A stretch of 64,000 nucleotides of DNA. It comes from JAIBBD01 sp041390685. Lineage in GTDB: Bacteria > Chloroflexota > Dehalococcoidia > UBA2979. The stretch's first letter is position 1; each line of letters opens with the position of its first letter. The position numbers were made by a program, and so were the translations under genes. The notes below the pieces were generated by a model. It did no database searches, was not told where the DNA came from, and worked only from the letters and a program-made list of their open reading frames with translations. Positions 1 through 9,021 of this stretch are shown piece by piece. The stretch is from positions 2,170,001-2,234,000 of the forward strand of contig JAWKPL010000001.1 in NCBI GenBank assembly GCA_041390685.1, written 5' to 3'.

Positions 1-1254
1 CGTCGCCGCCACCGCGATACCGAACAGACCAGCGTTCAGGAACGCCACGATGATGCCCACGGCGATCACGATCACCGGCAGCGCCGTCGCCTCCATCGAG
101 ACCGCAAGGCCCTGGATGACGTTCGTCCCGTGACCGGTCGTCGAGGCCTGCGCCACGCTCTTCACCGGCCGGTAGCCCGTCGCCGTGTAGTACTCGGTGA
201 TCCACACGATCAGCCCGGTCGCGACCAGACCGATGAGCGCGCACACGAACAGGTTCCAGCCGTGGACCTCGCGGCCCAGTTCCCCCTCGATGACCTCGCC
301 GAAGCCGAACATCAGTTGGATGACGACCCCAACCAGGATGGCCGACAGCGCGGCCGTGACGAAGAAGCCCTTGTACAGCGCGGGCATGATCGCGTTGTTC
401 GACCCCAGCCGCACGAAGAACGAGCCCACCACCGAGGCCGCGATGCAGACGCCGCCCAGCACCAGCGGGAAGAGCAGCATCTCCTCCTGCGTGTCTCCCA
501 CGAAGAACGCCGCCGCCAGCAGCATCGTGCCCACCAGCGTCACCGCGTACGTCTCGAAGAGGTCCGCCGCCATCCCGGCGCAGTCACCCACGTTGTCGCC
601 GACGTTGTCCGCGATCACCGCGGGGTTGCGCGGGTCGTCCTCCGGGATCCCCGCCTCAACCTTGCCCACGAGGTCGGCGCCAACGTCGGCGCCCTTGGTG
701 AAGATGCCGCCCCCGAGGCGCGCGAAGATCGAGATCAGCGAACCGCCGAACCCGAGCCCCACCAGCCCCTCAATGATGTGCGACATGTCCTCGGCCGGGT
801 CGTACGCCTGCCGCAGCAGGATGTAGTACAGCGCGACCCCCAGCAGCCCCAGTCCCACGACCAGCAGGCCCGTGATCGCCCCCGCCCGGAACGCCAGCTG
901 CAGCGCGGGGTTCAGTCCCTTGCGCGCCGCCTCTGCCGTCCGCACGTTCGCCCGCACGGAGACGTTCATCCCCACGTACCCGGCGACGCCCGAAAGCACC
1001 GCGCCGATGACGAACCCGACCGCGACGTGCCACCCGAGCAACGCGAACAGCGCCACCGCCAGGACCACACCGACGATGCCGATCGTGCGGTACTGCCGGT
1101 TCAGGTACGCCTGCGCACCCTCCCGGATCGCGCCCGCGATCTCCTGCATCCGCGCAGACCCCGCGTCGGCCGCCAGCACCAGGCGGCCCATGGCCAGCCC
1201 GTATACCAGCGCGAGCACTCCGAGGACTACCACAAGTAAGTACGTGAGTGTCAT
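1..1254 (-). CDS. hppA: Membrane-bound proton/sodium-translocating pyrophosphatase, partial (C-terminus outside window)
   Basis: Hydrolyses pyrophosphate and pumps H+ (or Na+) across the cytoplasmic membrane. The ATG at 1254 opens a frame with no stop to base 1, giving 418 N-terminal residues of a family of about 650-800. Visible landmarks are an N-terminal membrane segment, the GAQAYLNRQY segment typical of the family near residue 50, the pyrophosphate-binding DVGADLVGK motif followed by the Asp-rich DNVGDNVGDCAGMAADLFE stretch (read from about 690 down to 550), and TGHGTNVIQGLAV near 130-70. The residue that decides K+ dependence (Ala or Lys in the GNTT motif) lies beyond the window edge, so ion type and K+ dependence cannot be read. 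It appears to be monocistronic in what is visible. Confidence 0.96.
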   Translation of the reverse strand, partial: MTLTYLLVVVLGVLALVYGLAMGRLVLAADAGSARMQEIAGAIREGAQAYLNRQYRTIGIVGVVLAVALFALLGWHVAVGFVIGAVLSGVAGYVGMNVSVRANVRTAEAARKGLNPALQLAFRAGAITGLLVVGLGLLGVALYYILLRQAYDPAEDMSHIIEGLVGLGFGGSLISIFARLGGGIFTKGADVGADLVGKVEAGIPEDDPRNPAVIADNVGDNVGDCAGMAADLFETYAVTLVGTMLLAAAFFVGDTQEEMLLFPLVLGGVCIAASVVGSFFVRLGSNNAIMPALYKGFFVTAALSAILVGVVIQLMFGFGEVIEGELGREVHGWNLFVCALIGLVATGLIVWITEYYTATGYRPVKSVAQASTTGHGTNVIQGLAVSMEATALPVIVIAVGIIVAFLNAGLFGIAVAAT

Positions 1255-1429
1255 GCGATCCGCCCCTCCGACTCGCTCGCGCACGAACCCGCCGACGCCC
1301 CTCAGGTCGTCGCACGCAGGTCGCGGCGAAACATGCCAGACGCGCGCGTATGGCGCAACCGCTTACGCCTATTCAGAGACCGTCAGTTGCCCGCGATCGG
1401 GACTTCGACGCGCTCGAAGTCCCGTAAAC

Positions 1430-2791
1430 CTACCGGCAGCGACCCAGGAGCGGCGTCCCCTCCGGGATCCCCGTCGCCCCCCACTTCGCCTCCCATGCGG
1501 CGTTCACCACAGACACCGTCGACCCGGGAAGGTAGATCACGAAGCGGCCCGCGACGTCCGTCGTCCAGAACGCCGCCGTCCCCGGCGAGCACCCCGACGC
1601 GTAGACCAGGTCGAGGCTCGATCCGCCGCCGAAGATGACCAGCGCGAAGCCGCCTTCCGCTGGCACCTCCCCGTACGTCAGCGTCCCCTGTGAAAGGTAC
1701 GTCGTGATGCTCACCGTCGCCGAAGCCGGATGCAGGTAGGGGTCGTATGCGGTCACACGGAACTGCATGATCCCCACCGAGTTCGGGGCCTGGAACGACA
1801 TAATCTGACCGAACGAGTTCAACTCCACCGGCTGTCCCGACAGCTGCTCCCAGATGTACGTCAGCTGCAGTCCCTCTGGGTCGGTCGCCGCCACCGGCAG
1901 CACCACCGGGAAGTCGATCGGCACCGCCAGCTCCGCCGGCAACTCGGCCGTCGGGCGCAGGTCGATGCCATATAGCTGCTGCAGACGCTCGGCCTCGCTC
2001 GGCGTCGGTTCGAGGTGACACGTGTCCGGGCGCGACAGGTCCACCGACGCGTACATCAGGTCCGCCGGGTCGGTGCTGTGCCCGAAGCCCAGCGCGTGCC
2101 CCATTTCGTGCGTGATCGTCGACAGCAGGCACGCCGGCACGTTGGCGAACGTCGACTCGAGGATGATGTCCGCCTCGTCGATGCGGCGGATCGTGGGGTT
2201 GGTCGGCGGCGCCCATGAGATCGAGGACTCGGTGAGCCCCAGCATCGCCCCGCTCAGGATGTTCCGCTCGTCATCGAACGCGATCTGGTTCTCGCCGTCG
2301 CGACGCTCCCAGCGCGCCTGCTTGCAGTCCCCCGCGTAGGCGACGCCGATCGCCGCCTCCACCTGATTCCACGTGTTCGCCGCCTCCCGCACGAAGTCGC
2401 GGAACTGCGTCTCCGTCAACCACGCCGGCCGGTGCTGCATGAACGTGCAGAACCGCACCGGCCGCTTCGAGATCGACCATTCGGCCGCGGGCGGCCCGCA
2501 TCGAGGTGGAGACTCTCCCGGCCCGCAGTCGCTTATGTAGGGGACGGGATAGCCCGACGACAGATCCATCGCCATCTCGTTGCTCTGGAAGAGACCGACC
2601 TGCACCTGGTCAGGCCTGGGCTCGGCGTGTTCTGGGGCGGCGCTGATGGACGTTGCGCACAGCCCGATCGCGACTGTAAGCGCCCCCGCCAGCGCCGGAC
2701 GGAGCCCCAAGGCCGCCGAGGATCGTCCTACGGTCGCCGCGCACGCCTGTAGGAACCCGGTGAGCGTCACTCGCTGCCCGACCCTCCACAA
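1430..2791 (-). CDS. Secreted matrixin-type zinc metalloprotease with C-terminal Ig/PKD-like domain
   Basis: Predicted exported protease of 453 aa. Residues about 30-52 form a hydrophobic signal segment ending near AAPEHA, so the true start may be an internal codon. The catalytic zinc site HEMGHALGFGH (H228, E229, H232, H238) is the extended HExxHxxGxxH signature, and Met246 in DLMYASV fits the Met-turn of metzincins. Paired cysteines in the N-terminal half suggest disulphides. Residues about 285-370 read as a beta-sandwich (PKD or cadherin-like) domain, and the tail after 380 is unassigned. Family membership (M10-like) is from motif recognition; the substrate is unknown. It sits alone between hppA and htpX. 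Confidence 0.85.
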   Translation of the reverse strand: MWRVGQRVTLTGFLQACAATVGRSSAALGLRPALAGALTVAIGLCATSISAAPEHAEPRPDQVQVGLFQSNEMAMDLSSGYPVPYISDCGPGESPPRCGPPAAEWSISKRPVRFCTFMQHRPAWLTETQFRDFVREAANTWNQVEAAIGVAYAGDCKQARWERRDGENQIAFDDERNILSGAMLGLTESSISWAPPTNPTIRRIDEADIILESTFANVPACLLSTITHEMGHALGFGHSTDPADLMYASVDLSRPDTCHLEPTPSEAERLQQLYGIDLRPTAELPAELAVPIDFPVVLPVAATDPEGLQLTYIWEQLSGQPVELNSFGQIMSFQAPNSVGIMQFRVTAYDPYLHPASATVSITTYLSQGTLTYGEVPAEGGFALVIFGGGSSLDLVYASGCSPGTAAFWTTDVAGRFVIYLPGSTVSVVNAAWEAKWGATGIPEGTPLLGRCR

Positions 2792-2874
2792 GCCGCGCCT
2801 GCAACCGACTGAGCATCGAGCGCGCCGCAGCTACAAAGCTAACACACGGCCGCCGCGAGCTTAACCACCTGGCG

Positions 2875-3858
2875 CTAGTCGAGGTTCGCCAGCGACCCCG
2901 CCTCCGTGCTCGTCAGCGGTGCCCCGCCGTGCAGGCTCCGCAGGCGGTTGATGCGCTCCACGATCGGCGGATGCGTCGAGAACATCCCCTTCGATCGTTC
3001 CTCGAACTTCTTAATCGGGTTCACGATGTACAGGTGCTGCGTCGCCCGGTTCGCCACCTCGAGGACCTCCGTATCGCCCGCGATCTTCGCGAGCGCTCGC
3101 TCCAGGCCCGCCGGGTTCCGCGTGAACTCCACCGCTGTCGCATCCGCCAGGTACTCACGCTGGCGGCTTACGGCCAGCTGCACGAGCCGCGCGAACAGCG
3201 GCGCCAGGATCGCGAGCACGATCGCCACCACGAAGATGATCGCCTGCCCTGCTCCCCCGCCGCCCCGGTCGCTGCGCGAGCGGCCCCGCCCGCCGAGGCC
3301 GCCCCACCACGTCCAGCGCAGGAAGACGTCCGCCATCAGCGCGATGCTCCCCACCAGGACCCCCACCAGCAGCGCGAACCGGATGTCGTAGTTCCCCACG
3401 TGTCCCAGCTCGTGGCCGATCACCCCCTGCAGCTCCTCGCGGTTCAGCTTCTCGAGCAGCCCCGTCGTCACCGCGATCGAGGCGTGCTCCGGGTCCCGCC
3501 CGGTCGCGAACGCGTTCGGCGCGCTGTCGTCGATGACGTACACCTTCGGCATCGGCAGGTTCGCCGCGATCGCCATCTCGCGCACGACGTTCATCAGCTG
3601 TGGCGCGTCTGCCTCGGTCACCTGCCGCGCCTTCGACGCCGCAAGCACCATCGAGTCGCCCCGGTAGTACGAGATCAGCGAGAGGAACCCCGCAACGATC
3701 ACCGCCGCCGTCGTCACGAACATCGCCGCCGTGAGCTGCCCCGTGCTGCCGTACCCGATCGCAAACCCGAGCACCCCGAGGATGAGCGCCACGGACAGCA
3801 TCAACAGCAGCGAATTCCGGCGGTTCGCTCCCTGCAGCGAGTAGAAGGTACTGGCCAC
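2875..3858 (-). CDS. htpX: HtpX-type membrane zinc protease (M48)
   Basis: Membrane-bound M48 metalloprotease, 327 aa, that in characterised relatives degrades misfolded membrane proteins. Two N-terminal membrane helices (about 18-38 and 43-65) precede the zinc motif HELGH at 149-153. Two more hydrophobic segments follow (about 160-178 and 205-225), separated by a Gly/Arg-rich loop. A second zinc-ligand region with the typical REYLADA sequence comes next. The start is GTG, 21 nt after the lemA stop, so the two genes form an operon. A LemA-HtpX pairing is common in bacteria. The family call is secure. Confidence 0.95.
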   Translation of the reverse strand: MASTFYSLQGANRRNSLLLMLSVALILGVLGFAIGYGSTGQLTAAMFVTTAAVIVAGFLSLISYYRGDSMVLAASKARQVTEADAPQLMNVVREMAIAANLPMPKVYVIDDSAPNAFATGRDPEHASIAVTTGLLEKLNREELQGVIGHELGHVGNYDIRFALLVGVLVGSIALMADVFLRWTWWGGLGGRGRSRSDRGGGGAGQAIIFVVAIVLAILAPLFARLVQLAVSRQREYLADATAVEFTRNPAGLERALAKIAGDTEVLEVANRATQHLYIVNPIKKFEERSKGMFSTHPPIVERINRLRSLHGGAPLTSTEAGSLANLD

Positions 3859-3879
3859 GGCCGCCCCGACCGCCGCCGC

Positions 3880-4452
3880 TTAGCGGAGGCTGACCGTCGG
3901 GACCTCCATCGCCTCCGGCTCCGCCTCGAAGAACTCGCGCGGACGGAACCCGAACATCCCCGCCAGCACCACGTTCGGGAACGTCGCCGTCGAGCTGTTG
4001 TACTCATACACCGTCGCGTTGTAGTGCTGCCGCGAGAACGAGATCTGGTTCTCGGTCGTCGTGAGCTCCTCCTGCAACGACAGCACGTTCTGGTTCGCCT
4101 TCAGGTCCGGGTAGTTCTCCACCACCGCGAACAGCGACCGCAGCGCGCCCGTCAGCTGGTTCTCCGCTGCCGCCGCCTGTTGCGGCCCTTGCGCGCCCGC
4201 CGCAACCGCGTTGGCGCGCGCCTCCGTCACCTGCGTGAGCACTTCCTGCTCGAACCCCATGTAGTCCTTGACTGCGTTCACGAGGTTCGGGATCAGGTCG
4301 TGCCGTCGCTTCAACTGCACATCGATCTGCGCCCACGCCTCGTCCACGCGCAGCCGGCGCTGCACCAGCCCGTTGTAGATGCCGATAAGGACCAGCGCCA
4401 CGACCACCACGATCGCCACGAGGACCAGCACTACGATCAACGTTCCGCTCAT
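3880..4452 (-). CDS. lemA: LemA family membrane-anchored coiled-coil protein
   Basis: 190 aa with one N-terminal transmembrane helix (about 4-25) and an otherwise helical body. The family signature around residues 28-70 is visible, including VQRRLRVDEAWAQIDVQLKRRHDLIPNLV. LemA proteins have no settled biochemical role but often sit next to HtpX, as here. The ATG at 4452 is preceded by a strong GGAGGAGG ribosome site, part of which lies in an 8-bp inverted repeat. It is the first gene of the lemA-htpX operon. Confidence 0.94.
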   Translation of the reverse strand: MSGTLIVVLVLVAIVVVVALVLIGIYNGLVQRRLRVDEAWAQIDVQLKRRHDLIPNLVNAVKDYMGFEQEVLTQVTEARANAVAAGAQGPQQAAAAENQLTGALRSLFAVVENYPDLKANQNVLSLQEELTTTENQISFSRQHYNATVYEYNSSTATFPNVVLAGMFGFRPREFFEAEPEAMEVPTVSLR

Positions 4453-4460
4453 ACCGCCTC

Positions 4461-4486
4461 CTCCGAGGAGTGCTCCACCCTCGGAG
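4461..4486 (-). promoter_or_regulatory. Perfect 8-bp inverted repeat overlapping the lemA ribosome-binding site
   Basis: CTCCGAGG and CCTCGGAG are separated by 10 nt, just upstream of the lemA start. In RNA one arm would pair with part of the Shine-Dalgarno region. In DNA it could be an operator. The symmetry is seen directly; the role is inferred. Confidence 0.5.
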
Positions 4487-4554
4487 TATACGTCTGCCCC
4501 GGCCGCCTACCTAGCCCGCCTTCAGCTAACCCTAAAGCCCCCTACAATCCGCCC

Positions 4555-5337
4555 ATGCCTCTCGACCGCGCCGCCCGCCGCTTCATCGAGCGCCATCGCC
4601 TCGCGCGCCTGGCGTTCGCCACCGCCGAGGGCCTCCCCGCCATCGTCCCCGCGCACTTCGCTCTCGACACCGCCGTCGACGACGTCCTGTACGCGGTCGC
4701 CGCTCCGCCCGCGCCCGCCGCCTATCTCCCCCGCACCGCCCTCGACGTCGCCCTCTTGGTCGACGATGTCGACGAGGTGCGTGGCAGGTCCGCGGGCGTG
4801 GTGATCCGCGCCCACGCCGCCCCATGCGCCACGGAGGCGGAGTTCCTCGCCGCGATGTCCGCGCTCGGCACCCGCTACCCCGACTGGTCCGTTGCCCCCG
4901 CCGAGGGCGCACCGCTGCTCCGCCTCCGTATCGAGCGTCTCGAGGCTTGGGGCCGCCTCGAGGCGCCCGGGGCCGGCAGCGCAGACACCGCCGGCCTGCA
5001 GCTCGTCCGCACCGTCGAGCGCATCTCCGCGCCCCACGTCACCACCGAGCATCGCGCGGGCGTGTCATCGGGCGCCATCGCCCGCCTCCGCCGCGCCGGC
5101 GACGACATGGTTGAGGAGCCCATCGAGTCGTTCGATGAGGCTGCCATGCCCGACGAGGGCGGGCGCATGCTCCGCTACCCCCTCGACCACCTCGACGATG
5201 GCCTCTACGTCGCCGACAGTGTCGGCCCCGCCAACACCCTTCGCCGCACCTTCTTCGAGGTCGTCGACGGCCGCATCGGCCGCCTCTTCGACGACCGCCG
5301 CCGCGCCCTCCGCGAACTCCGTCACCTCGAGCGCTGA
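4555..5337 (+). CDS. Pyridoxamine-phosphate-oxidase-like flavin/F420 split-barrel protein with extra C-terminal domain
   Basis: 260 aa. The N-terminal 130 residues resemble the PNPOx-like split barrel that binds FMN or F420: a helix followed by ARLAFATAEGLPAIVPAHFAL, then alternating strands. The second half (about 135-260) is acidic, has no recognised motif and may be a partner domain. I chose the ATG at 4555, where the family N-terminus begins; the same frame stays open far upstream, antisense to lemA-htpX, which is a GC-rich artefact. It is divergent from lemA. Which cofactor it uses, and its substrate, cannot be told from sequence alone. Confidence 0.75.
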   Translation: MPLDRAARRFIERHRLARLAFATAEGLPAIVPAHFALDTAVDDVLYAVAAPPAPAAYLPRTALDVALLVDDVDEVRGRSAGVVIRAHAAPCATEAEFLAAMSALGTRYPDWSVAPAEGAPLLRLRIERLEAWGRLEAPGAGSADTAGLQLVRTVERISAPHVTTEHRAGVSSGAIARLRRAGDDMVEEPIESFDEAAMPDEGGRMLRYPLDHLDDGLYVADSVGPANTLRRTFFEVVDGRIGRLFDDRRRALRELRHLER

Positions 5338-5415
5338 CACCGTCGAGGGGTTGCGGGCCCGCCTCCGTTCCTCCATGGTGTCGCCGAGGTCGCAGTCAAG
5401 TGGGGGAGGCGCAGG

Positions 5416-6138
5416 ATGACGAGGCCGCTCGGTGAGGCTTCCGCATGGGTCAGGCTGATCGCCGGGGCATTCCTGGTCAGCGCAGTGGTCTTCGTCATGG
5501 TGATGGTGATCAACAGGGCCCTCATCCCGCCGCTGCTCATCCAGGCGCTCATTGCGGCCCCTCTCGCGTACGCCGTCTTACGCTGGCACGGCAGGCGCTG
5601 GGTGCTCGTCCTGAGCGCGGTCGCCGCGCTGCTCGCGCTGGTCGGCGGAGCCCCGTTCTACATGGAGGACCTGCAGCACCCGGAATCCGGCTGGGCCTTC
5701 GTCCCCTCCGCGTTCCTGGTCGTCGCCTTCGTCGTCGCCTTGCTGGCTGGCATCGCGGCGTCCCTCCGGCGCAGCGAGGCGCCGGCGCGCGCCATCACCC
5801 TCGGCGCTGGCGGGCTCGCCGCGCTCCTCCTGGTCGTCGGCCTGGTCGCCACCCTCGGTGTCAGCGACGACGCCCAGGCTGAAGGCGACACGCTCGTCGT
5901 CGCGAAGCAGTTCGAGTTCCCCGAGACCGTCGCCGTCCAGTCCGGCGACGTCGGCCTGTACATCCAGAACAAGGACCTCGTCCGGCACACCTTCGTCATC
6001 GAGGATGCGGGCGTGAAAGTCGAGCTGCCCGGCTCGACCTCCCGTCATGTGTCCGTCGCCCTTCAGGCGGGCACGTACGAGTTCCACTGCGACGTACCCG
6101 GCCACGAGTCGATGAAGGGCACGCTCGAGGTCAACTAG
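5416..6138 (+). CDS. Polytopic membrane protein with C-terminal cupredoxin domain
   Basis: 240 aa. Four or five hydrophobic helices (about 12-32, 38-56, 60-80, 95-118, 126-150) precede a C-terminal plastocyanin-like domain of about 90 residues. The domain carries a full type-1 copper set in the usual order: H191, C225, H230 and M233 (CDVPGHESM). It probably faces outward and handles electrons or copper. The start is supported by GGGGGAGGCGCAGG before the ATG. It is followed 117 nt later by an HtrA gene and another small lipoprotein, which suggests an envelope cluster. Confidence 0.82.
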   Translation: MTRPLGEASAWVRLIAGAFLVSAVVFVMVMVINRALIPPLLIQALIAAPLAYAVLRWHGRRWVLVLSAVAALLALVGGAPFYMEDLQHPESGWAFVPSAFLVVAFVVALLAGIAASLRRSEAPARAITLGAGGLAALLLVVGLVATLGVSDDAQAEGDTLVVAKQFEFPETVAVQSGDVGLYIQNKDLVRHTFVIEDAGVKVELPGSTSRHVSVALQAGTYEFHCDVPGHESMKGTLEVN

Positions 6139-6255
6139 CGTCATCCTGACCGCGCCGCGTATGCACCTGTAGCGCGGCTGCAAGCCGGCGCTGCTGGTGC
6201 TGATGCCTGGCTCGCGAGGTGATCCGTAGCGTCAGAAGGAGCCTGGGAGGCTCCG

Positions 6256-7353
6256 ATGACGCTCGTCCGCACTCGTGCTGCCACTCTGCTCATGCTCTGT
6301 GCGCTCGCCCTCGCTGCTTGCGACGGCGACTCCGCATCGGACGGCGCGACTGCCACAGCGACCTCCACTGCCGCGGCGTCGACAGCCCGCGCGACCTCGT
6401 CGAGCTTCGCCCAGGCCATCCGCGATGTCGTTGGACGAGTCCGGCCCGCGGTCGTCCAGATCACGAACGAACAAGGCCAGCGAGGCCTGTTCGGCGGCGG
6501 CGAGGCCATCCCGGCCGGTGTCGGCTCCGGCGTCATCTACGACGCCGAAGGCCGCATCCTCACTAACAACCACGTCGTCGAGGGTGCCCAGCGCCTGCTC
6601 GTCACGCTCCCTGACGGCCGTTCCTTCACCGCCACTCTGCTCGGCACGGACCCCGTCACCGACCTCGCCGTGCTTCAGGTCCAGGGCGACGACCTCCCGC
6701 GCGCTTCCCTCGCCGAGGACGGCAGCGTCGAGGCCGGCGACTGGGTCGTCGCCATCGGCAACGCCCTCGCGTTGGAAGGCGGCCCGACGGTCACTACCGG
6801 CGTCGTAAGCGCCCTCGGTCGCGCCATCCAGGCCCCGGCCGCCGGCCAGAGCGGCGGCGGCTACCTCCTCGACCTCGTCCAGACGGATGCCGCCATCAAC
6901 CCCGGCAACTCCGGCGGCCCGCTGCTTAACCTCGCTGGCGAGGTGGTCGGGATCAACACCGTCGTCGCCGGCGAAGCCGAGGGCATCGGCTTCGCCATCT
7001 CCACCGCGACCATTCGTCGCATCGCGCGCCAGCTCGTCGAAGACGGACGCGCCGTCCATCCCTACGTCGGCATTCGCTACGTCCCCCTGAACGCCGCCAC
7101 CGCCGCGGAGCTTGGCACCGATGTCCGCGAAGGCATCGCCGTCGGAGACGTCGCCCAGGACTCACCCGCCGCGCGCGCCGGCCTCCAGGCCCGCGACATC
7201 ATCGTCGCCGTCGATGGCCGCGATCTCACCGGCGAGTCGGACTTCGCCAGGGCCATCGAGGAGGGTCAGCCGGGCGACGTGCTCACTTTCACCGTCCGCC
7301 GCGGCGGTGACGAACAGGAAATCCGCATCGAGCTCGGAGAGGCCCCGTCATGA
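6256..7353 (+). CDS. HtrA/DegP-like serine protease, lipoprotein, with PDZ domain
   Basis: 365 aa. The signal peptide ends in a lipobox with Cys22, so the protease is probably lipid-anchored outside the membrane. The trypsin-like domain (about 50-260) has the triad H106 (TNNHVVEG), D136 (DPVTDLAVL) and S219 (NPGNSGGPL). A single PDZ domain occupies about 265-365. The role is periplasm-side or cell-surface protein quality control by family analogy. A GGGAGG site precedes the ATG. The stop overlaps the next start by 4 nt (ATGA), so the next gene is translationally coupled. Confidence 0.93.
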   Translation: MTLVRTRAATLLMLCALALAACDGDSASDGATATATSTAAASTARATSSSFAQAIRDVVGRVRPAVVQITNEQGQRGLFGGGEAIPAGVGSGVIYDAEGRILTNNHVVEGAQRLLVTLPDGRSFTATLLGTDPVTDLAVLQVQGDDLPRASLAEDGSVEAGDWVVAIGNALALEGGPTVTTGVVSALGRAIQAPAAGQSGGGYLLDLVQTDAAINPGNSGGPLLNLAGEVVGINTVVAGEAEGIGFAISTATIRRIARQLVEDGRAVHPYVGIRYVPLNAATAAELGTDVREGIAVGDVAQDSPAARAGLQARDIIVAVDGRDLTGESDFARAIEEGQPGDVLTFTVRRGGDEQEIRIELGEAPS

Positions 7354-7766
7354 TCGCCGTGCGCACCACGTTCCTTCGCCACCTCGCGCTTGTGTCCATC
7401 GCCATGCTCGCCATCGCGTGCTTCGCGGCATGCGGCGACGAGGATCAGGACGCTGGCCTCGAGACTGAGTTCCAGGTCGATGTCCTCGAGGTCATCGTCC
7501 ACGACGACCGCATCGAGCCCGCGACGGTGACCCTGCGCGTGCCCGACCAGGTCACGCTCGACCTCACCAACCGCTCGAGCACGGCCTGCTCCTTCAACCT
7601 CGGCGGCTACGTCCGCGACTTCGAGGTCGGCCCCGGCGACCAGGACTCCATTGCCTTCACCGTCATCGATGTCGACTCCGACATCTCCCCCGACACCACC
7701 ACCATGGGCTGCGCCGGCGATGGCCCCCGCAACGGCACTCTCGAAGTCCTCGACTCGAGCGGCTGA
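7350..7766 (+). CDS. Small lipoprotein with cupredoxin-like fold
   Basis: 138 aa. The signal peptide has a lipobox ending at about Cys28 (FAAC). The body of about 100 residues reads as a beta-sandwich with the pattern of a cupredoxin-like domain (EPATVTLRVPDQVTLDLTNR). Two cysteines (CSFNLGG and MGCAGDG) could bind metal or form a disulphide, but the His-Cys-His-Met copper set of the upstream protein is not present. It overlaps the HtrA gene by 4 nt. Its function is unknown; it may be a redox or folding partner. Confidence 0.7.
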   Translation: MIAVRTTFLRHLALVSIAMLAIACFAACGDEDQDAGLETEFQVDVLEVIVHDDRIEPATVTLRVPDQVTLDLTNRSSTACSFNLGGYVRDFEVGPGDQDSIAFTVIDVDSDISPDTTTMGCAGDGPRNGTLEVLDSSG

Positions 7767-7827
7767 CCGTCCCTCCGACGGATCGGCCAGCCGCTTGAGG
7801 TATCGAGGTGCGGCCGGCCGCCGTACG

Positions 7828-8220
7828 CTACGCCGCTGACTCGTCCGGCTCATGCACGCCGAAGATGTTGCCCTCCGTGTCCGTGCAGTACGCCTGCCAC
7901 GCCATCCCCGTGATCGCGTGCTTCTCCACCACCGCCGCCCCGCCCGCCGACGTCACCTTCGCCAGGCAGTCATCGAGGTCGTCCACCTGCACCGTACACA
8001 CGTATGCGTTCACCGCCTGCCCCGAGATAGGCGCAGGCCCCTGCCGCCGCATCAGCCCGCCGTTGATCCCGGGCTCGGAGGACCCCTCCTCCGCCGTCAT
8101 CACCCCCCAGTACTCCCCCGGCATCCACTCCGGGAACTCCCAGCCGAAGACCGCGCGATAGAACCCGATCGCCCGCTCCACGTCCTCCGCATGAATCTCG
8201 AAATGCACCACTCGAGGCAT
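7828..8220 (-). CDS. VOC-family (glyoxalase/bleomycin-resistance fold) protein
   Basis: 130 aa from the ATG at 8220, which has a GAGAGGAG ribosome site 6 nt upstream; an upstream in-frame start at 8235 has none. It shows two beta-alpha-beta-beta-beta modules with His, Glu and other candidate metal ligands near the N-terminus (VHFEIHAEDVERA) and the C-terminus (DTEGNIFGVHE). The pattern matches the subgroup annotated as VOC family or glyoxalase-like. The substrate is not predictable. It converges on the preceding lipoprotein gene. Confidence 0.85.
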   Translation of the reverse strand: MPRVVHFEIHAEDVERAIGFYRAVFGWEFPEWMPGEYWGVMTAEEGSSEPGINGGLMRRQGPAPISGQAVNAYVCTVQVDDLDDCLAKVTSAGGAAVVEKHAITGMAWQAYCTDTEGNIFGVHEPDESAA

Positions 8221-8403
8221 GAACGCTCCTCTCACGACCCGGCGCCTGTGCCGGCGTGCCGTGAGCGTACGCTCACGTCGGCCCGTTCGTGACCCCGGCT
8301 GTCACCCGCCCGCCTCGACGCCGCTCCGGCTTGTAGCCCCATCGTTGCCGCACGTACCATCCCCCGGACACCCGCCCCCACCTCGCCCGAGGAGTGCGCA
8401 CCC

Positions 8404-9021
8404 ATGGCCGCCGGCGACTACCGCGAGGCACAGGCAGAAGCCGCGGCCGCGCGCGCCCGCGCGAAGGCCCTCCGCCCCTGGTACCGCAAGAAGCGCTACC
8501 TCGTCGGCGTCCCCCTTGCCGTCCTCACCCTGCTGGTCTTCGCCGGTGGCGTCGCCTCTCGCACGGATACCACGACCGGCACCGCGGCCTCCGAGGGCTC
8601 CACAACCGGCGGCCCAGTCGTCACCGGCGGCGACGCCACGGCGCGCATCGGCGACCTCGTGCGCGTCGGCAGCCTCGACCTCACCATCACCAGCGTCGAC
8701 CCGTCCCTCGACGCCGCCGCGTACCACCGCGCCAACCGCGCCACCGTCGCCGTCGCCTTCCGCGCCACCAACACCCGAGGCGACGAGGGTAGGGAGTACG
8801 AATTCCTCCTCAACGCCTTCAAACTCGTCGACGCCAAAGGCGTCACCCACCCGCGCGCCGCCTGCATCGACTGCCCCGGCGACTTCGCCACCAAAGGCCT
8901 CGTCCGCGGCGGCACCCTCGAGGGCATCGCCTACTTCGAAGTCCCACCCGGCGCCACCCTCACCGAACTCATCTACGACCCCCTCTTCTCCAACAACCGC
9001 GCCCGCATCTCCCTCCAGTAA
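8404..9021 (+). CDS. Single-pass membrane protein with DUF4352-like extracellular domain
   Basis: 205 aa. An Arg/Ala-rich cytoplasmic N-terminus (1-33) is followed by one membrane helix (about 35-51), a Ser/Thr/Gly linker and a beta-rich domain (about 80-205). The domain has the DUF4352 pattern: a DLVRVGSLDLTITSV opening and a later YFEVPPGATLTELIYDP motif. Two cysteines (AACIDCPG) are likely oxidised outside. A CGAGGAG site precedes the ATG. The function is unknown; DUF4352 domains are often found on secreted lipoproteins and membrane proteins. Confidence 0.7.
   Translation: MAAGDYREAQAEAAAARARAKALRPWYRKKRYLVGVPLAVLTLLVFAGGVASRTDTTTGTAASEGSTTGGPVVTGGDATARIGDLVRVGSLDLTITSVDPSLDAAAYHRANRATVAVAFRATNTRGDEGREYEFLLNAFKLVDAKGVTHPRAACIDCPGDFATKGLVRGGTLEGIAYFEVPPGATLTELIYDPLFSNNRARISLQ

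Noticed and set aside
1383..2216. Alternative minus-strand frame overlapping the matrixin gene
   Set aside because: The other frame carries the signal peptide and the full zinc motif.
2929..4554. Long plus-strand open frame antisense to htpX and lemA that joins the flavin-barrel gene
   Set aside because: His/Arg-rich composition typical of antisense frames in GC-rich DNA; the minus strand encodes two clear protein families, and the flavin gene has its own start at 4555.
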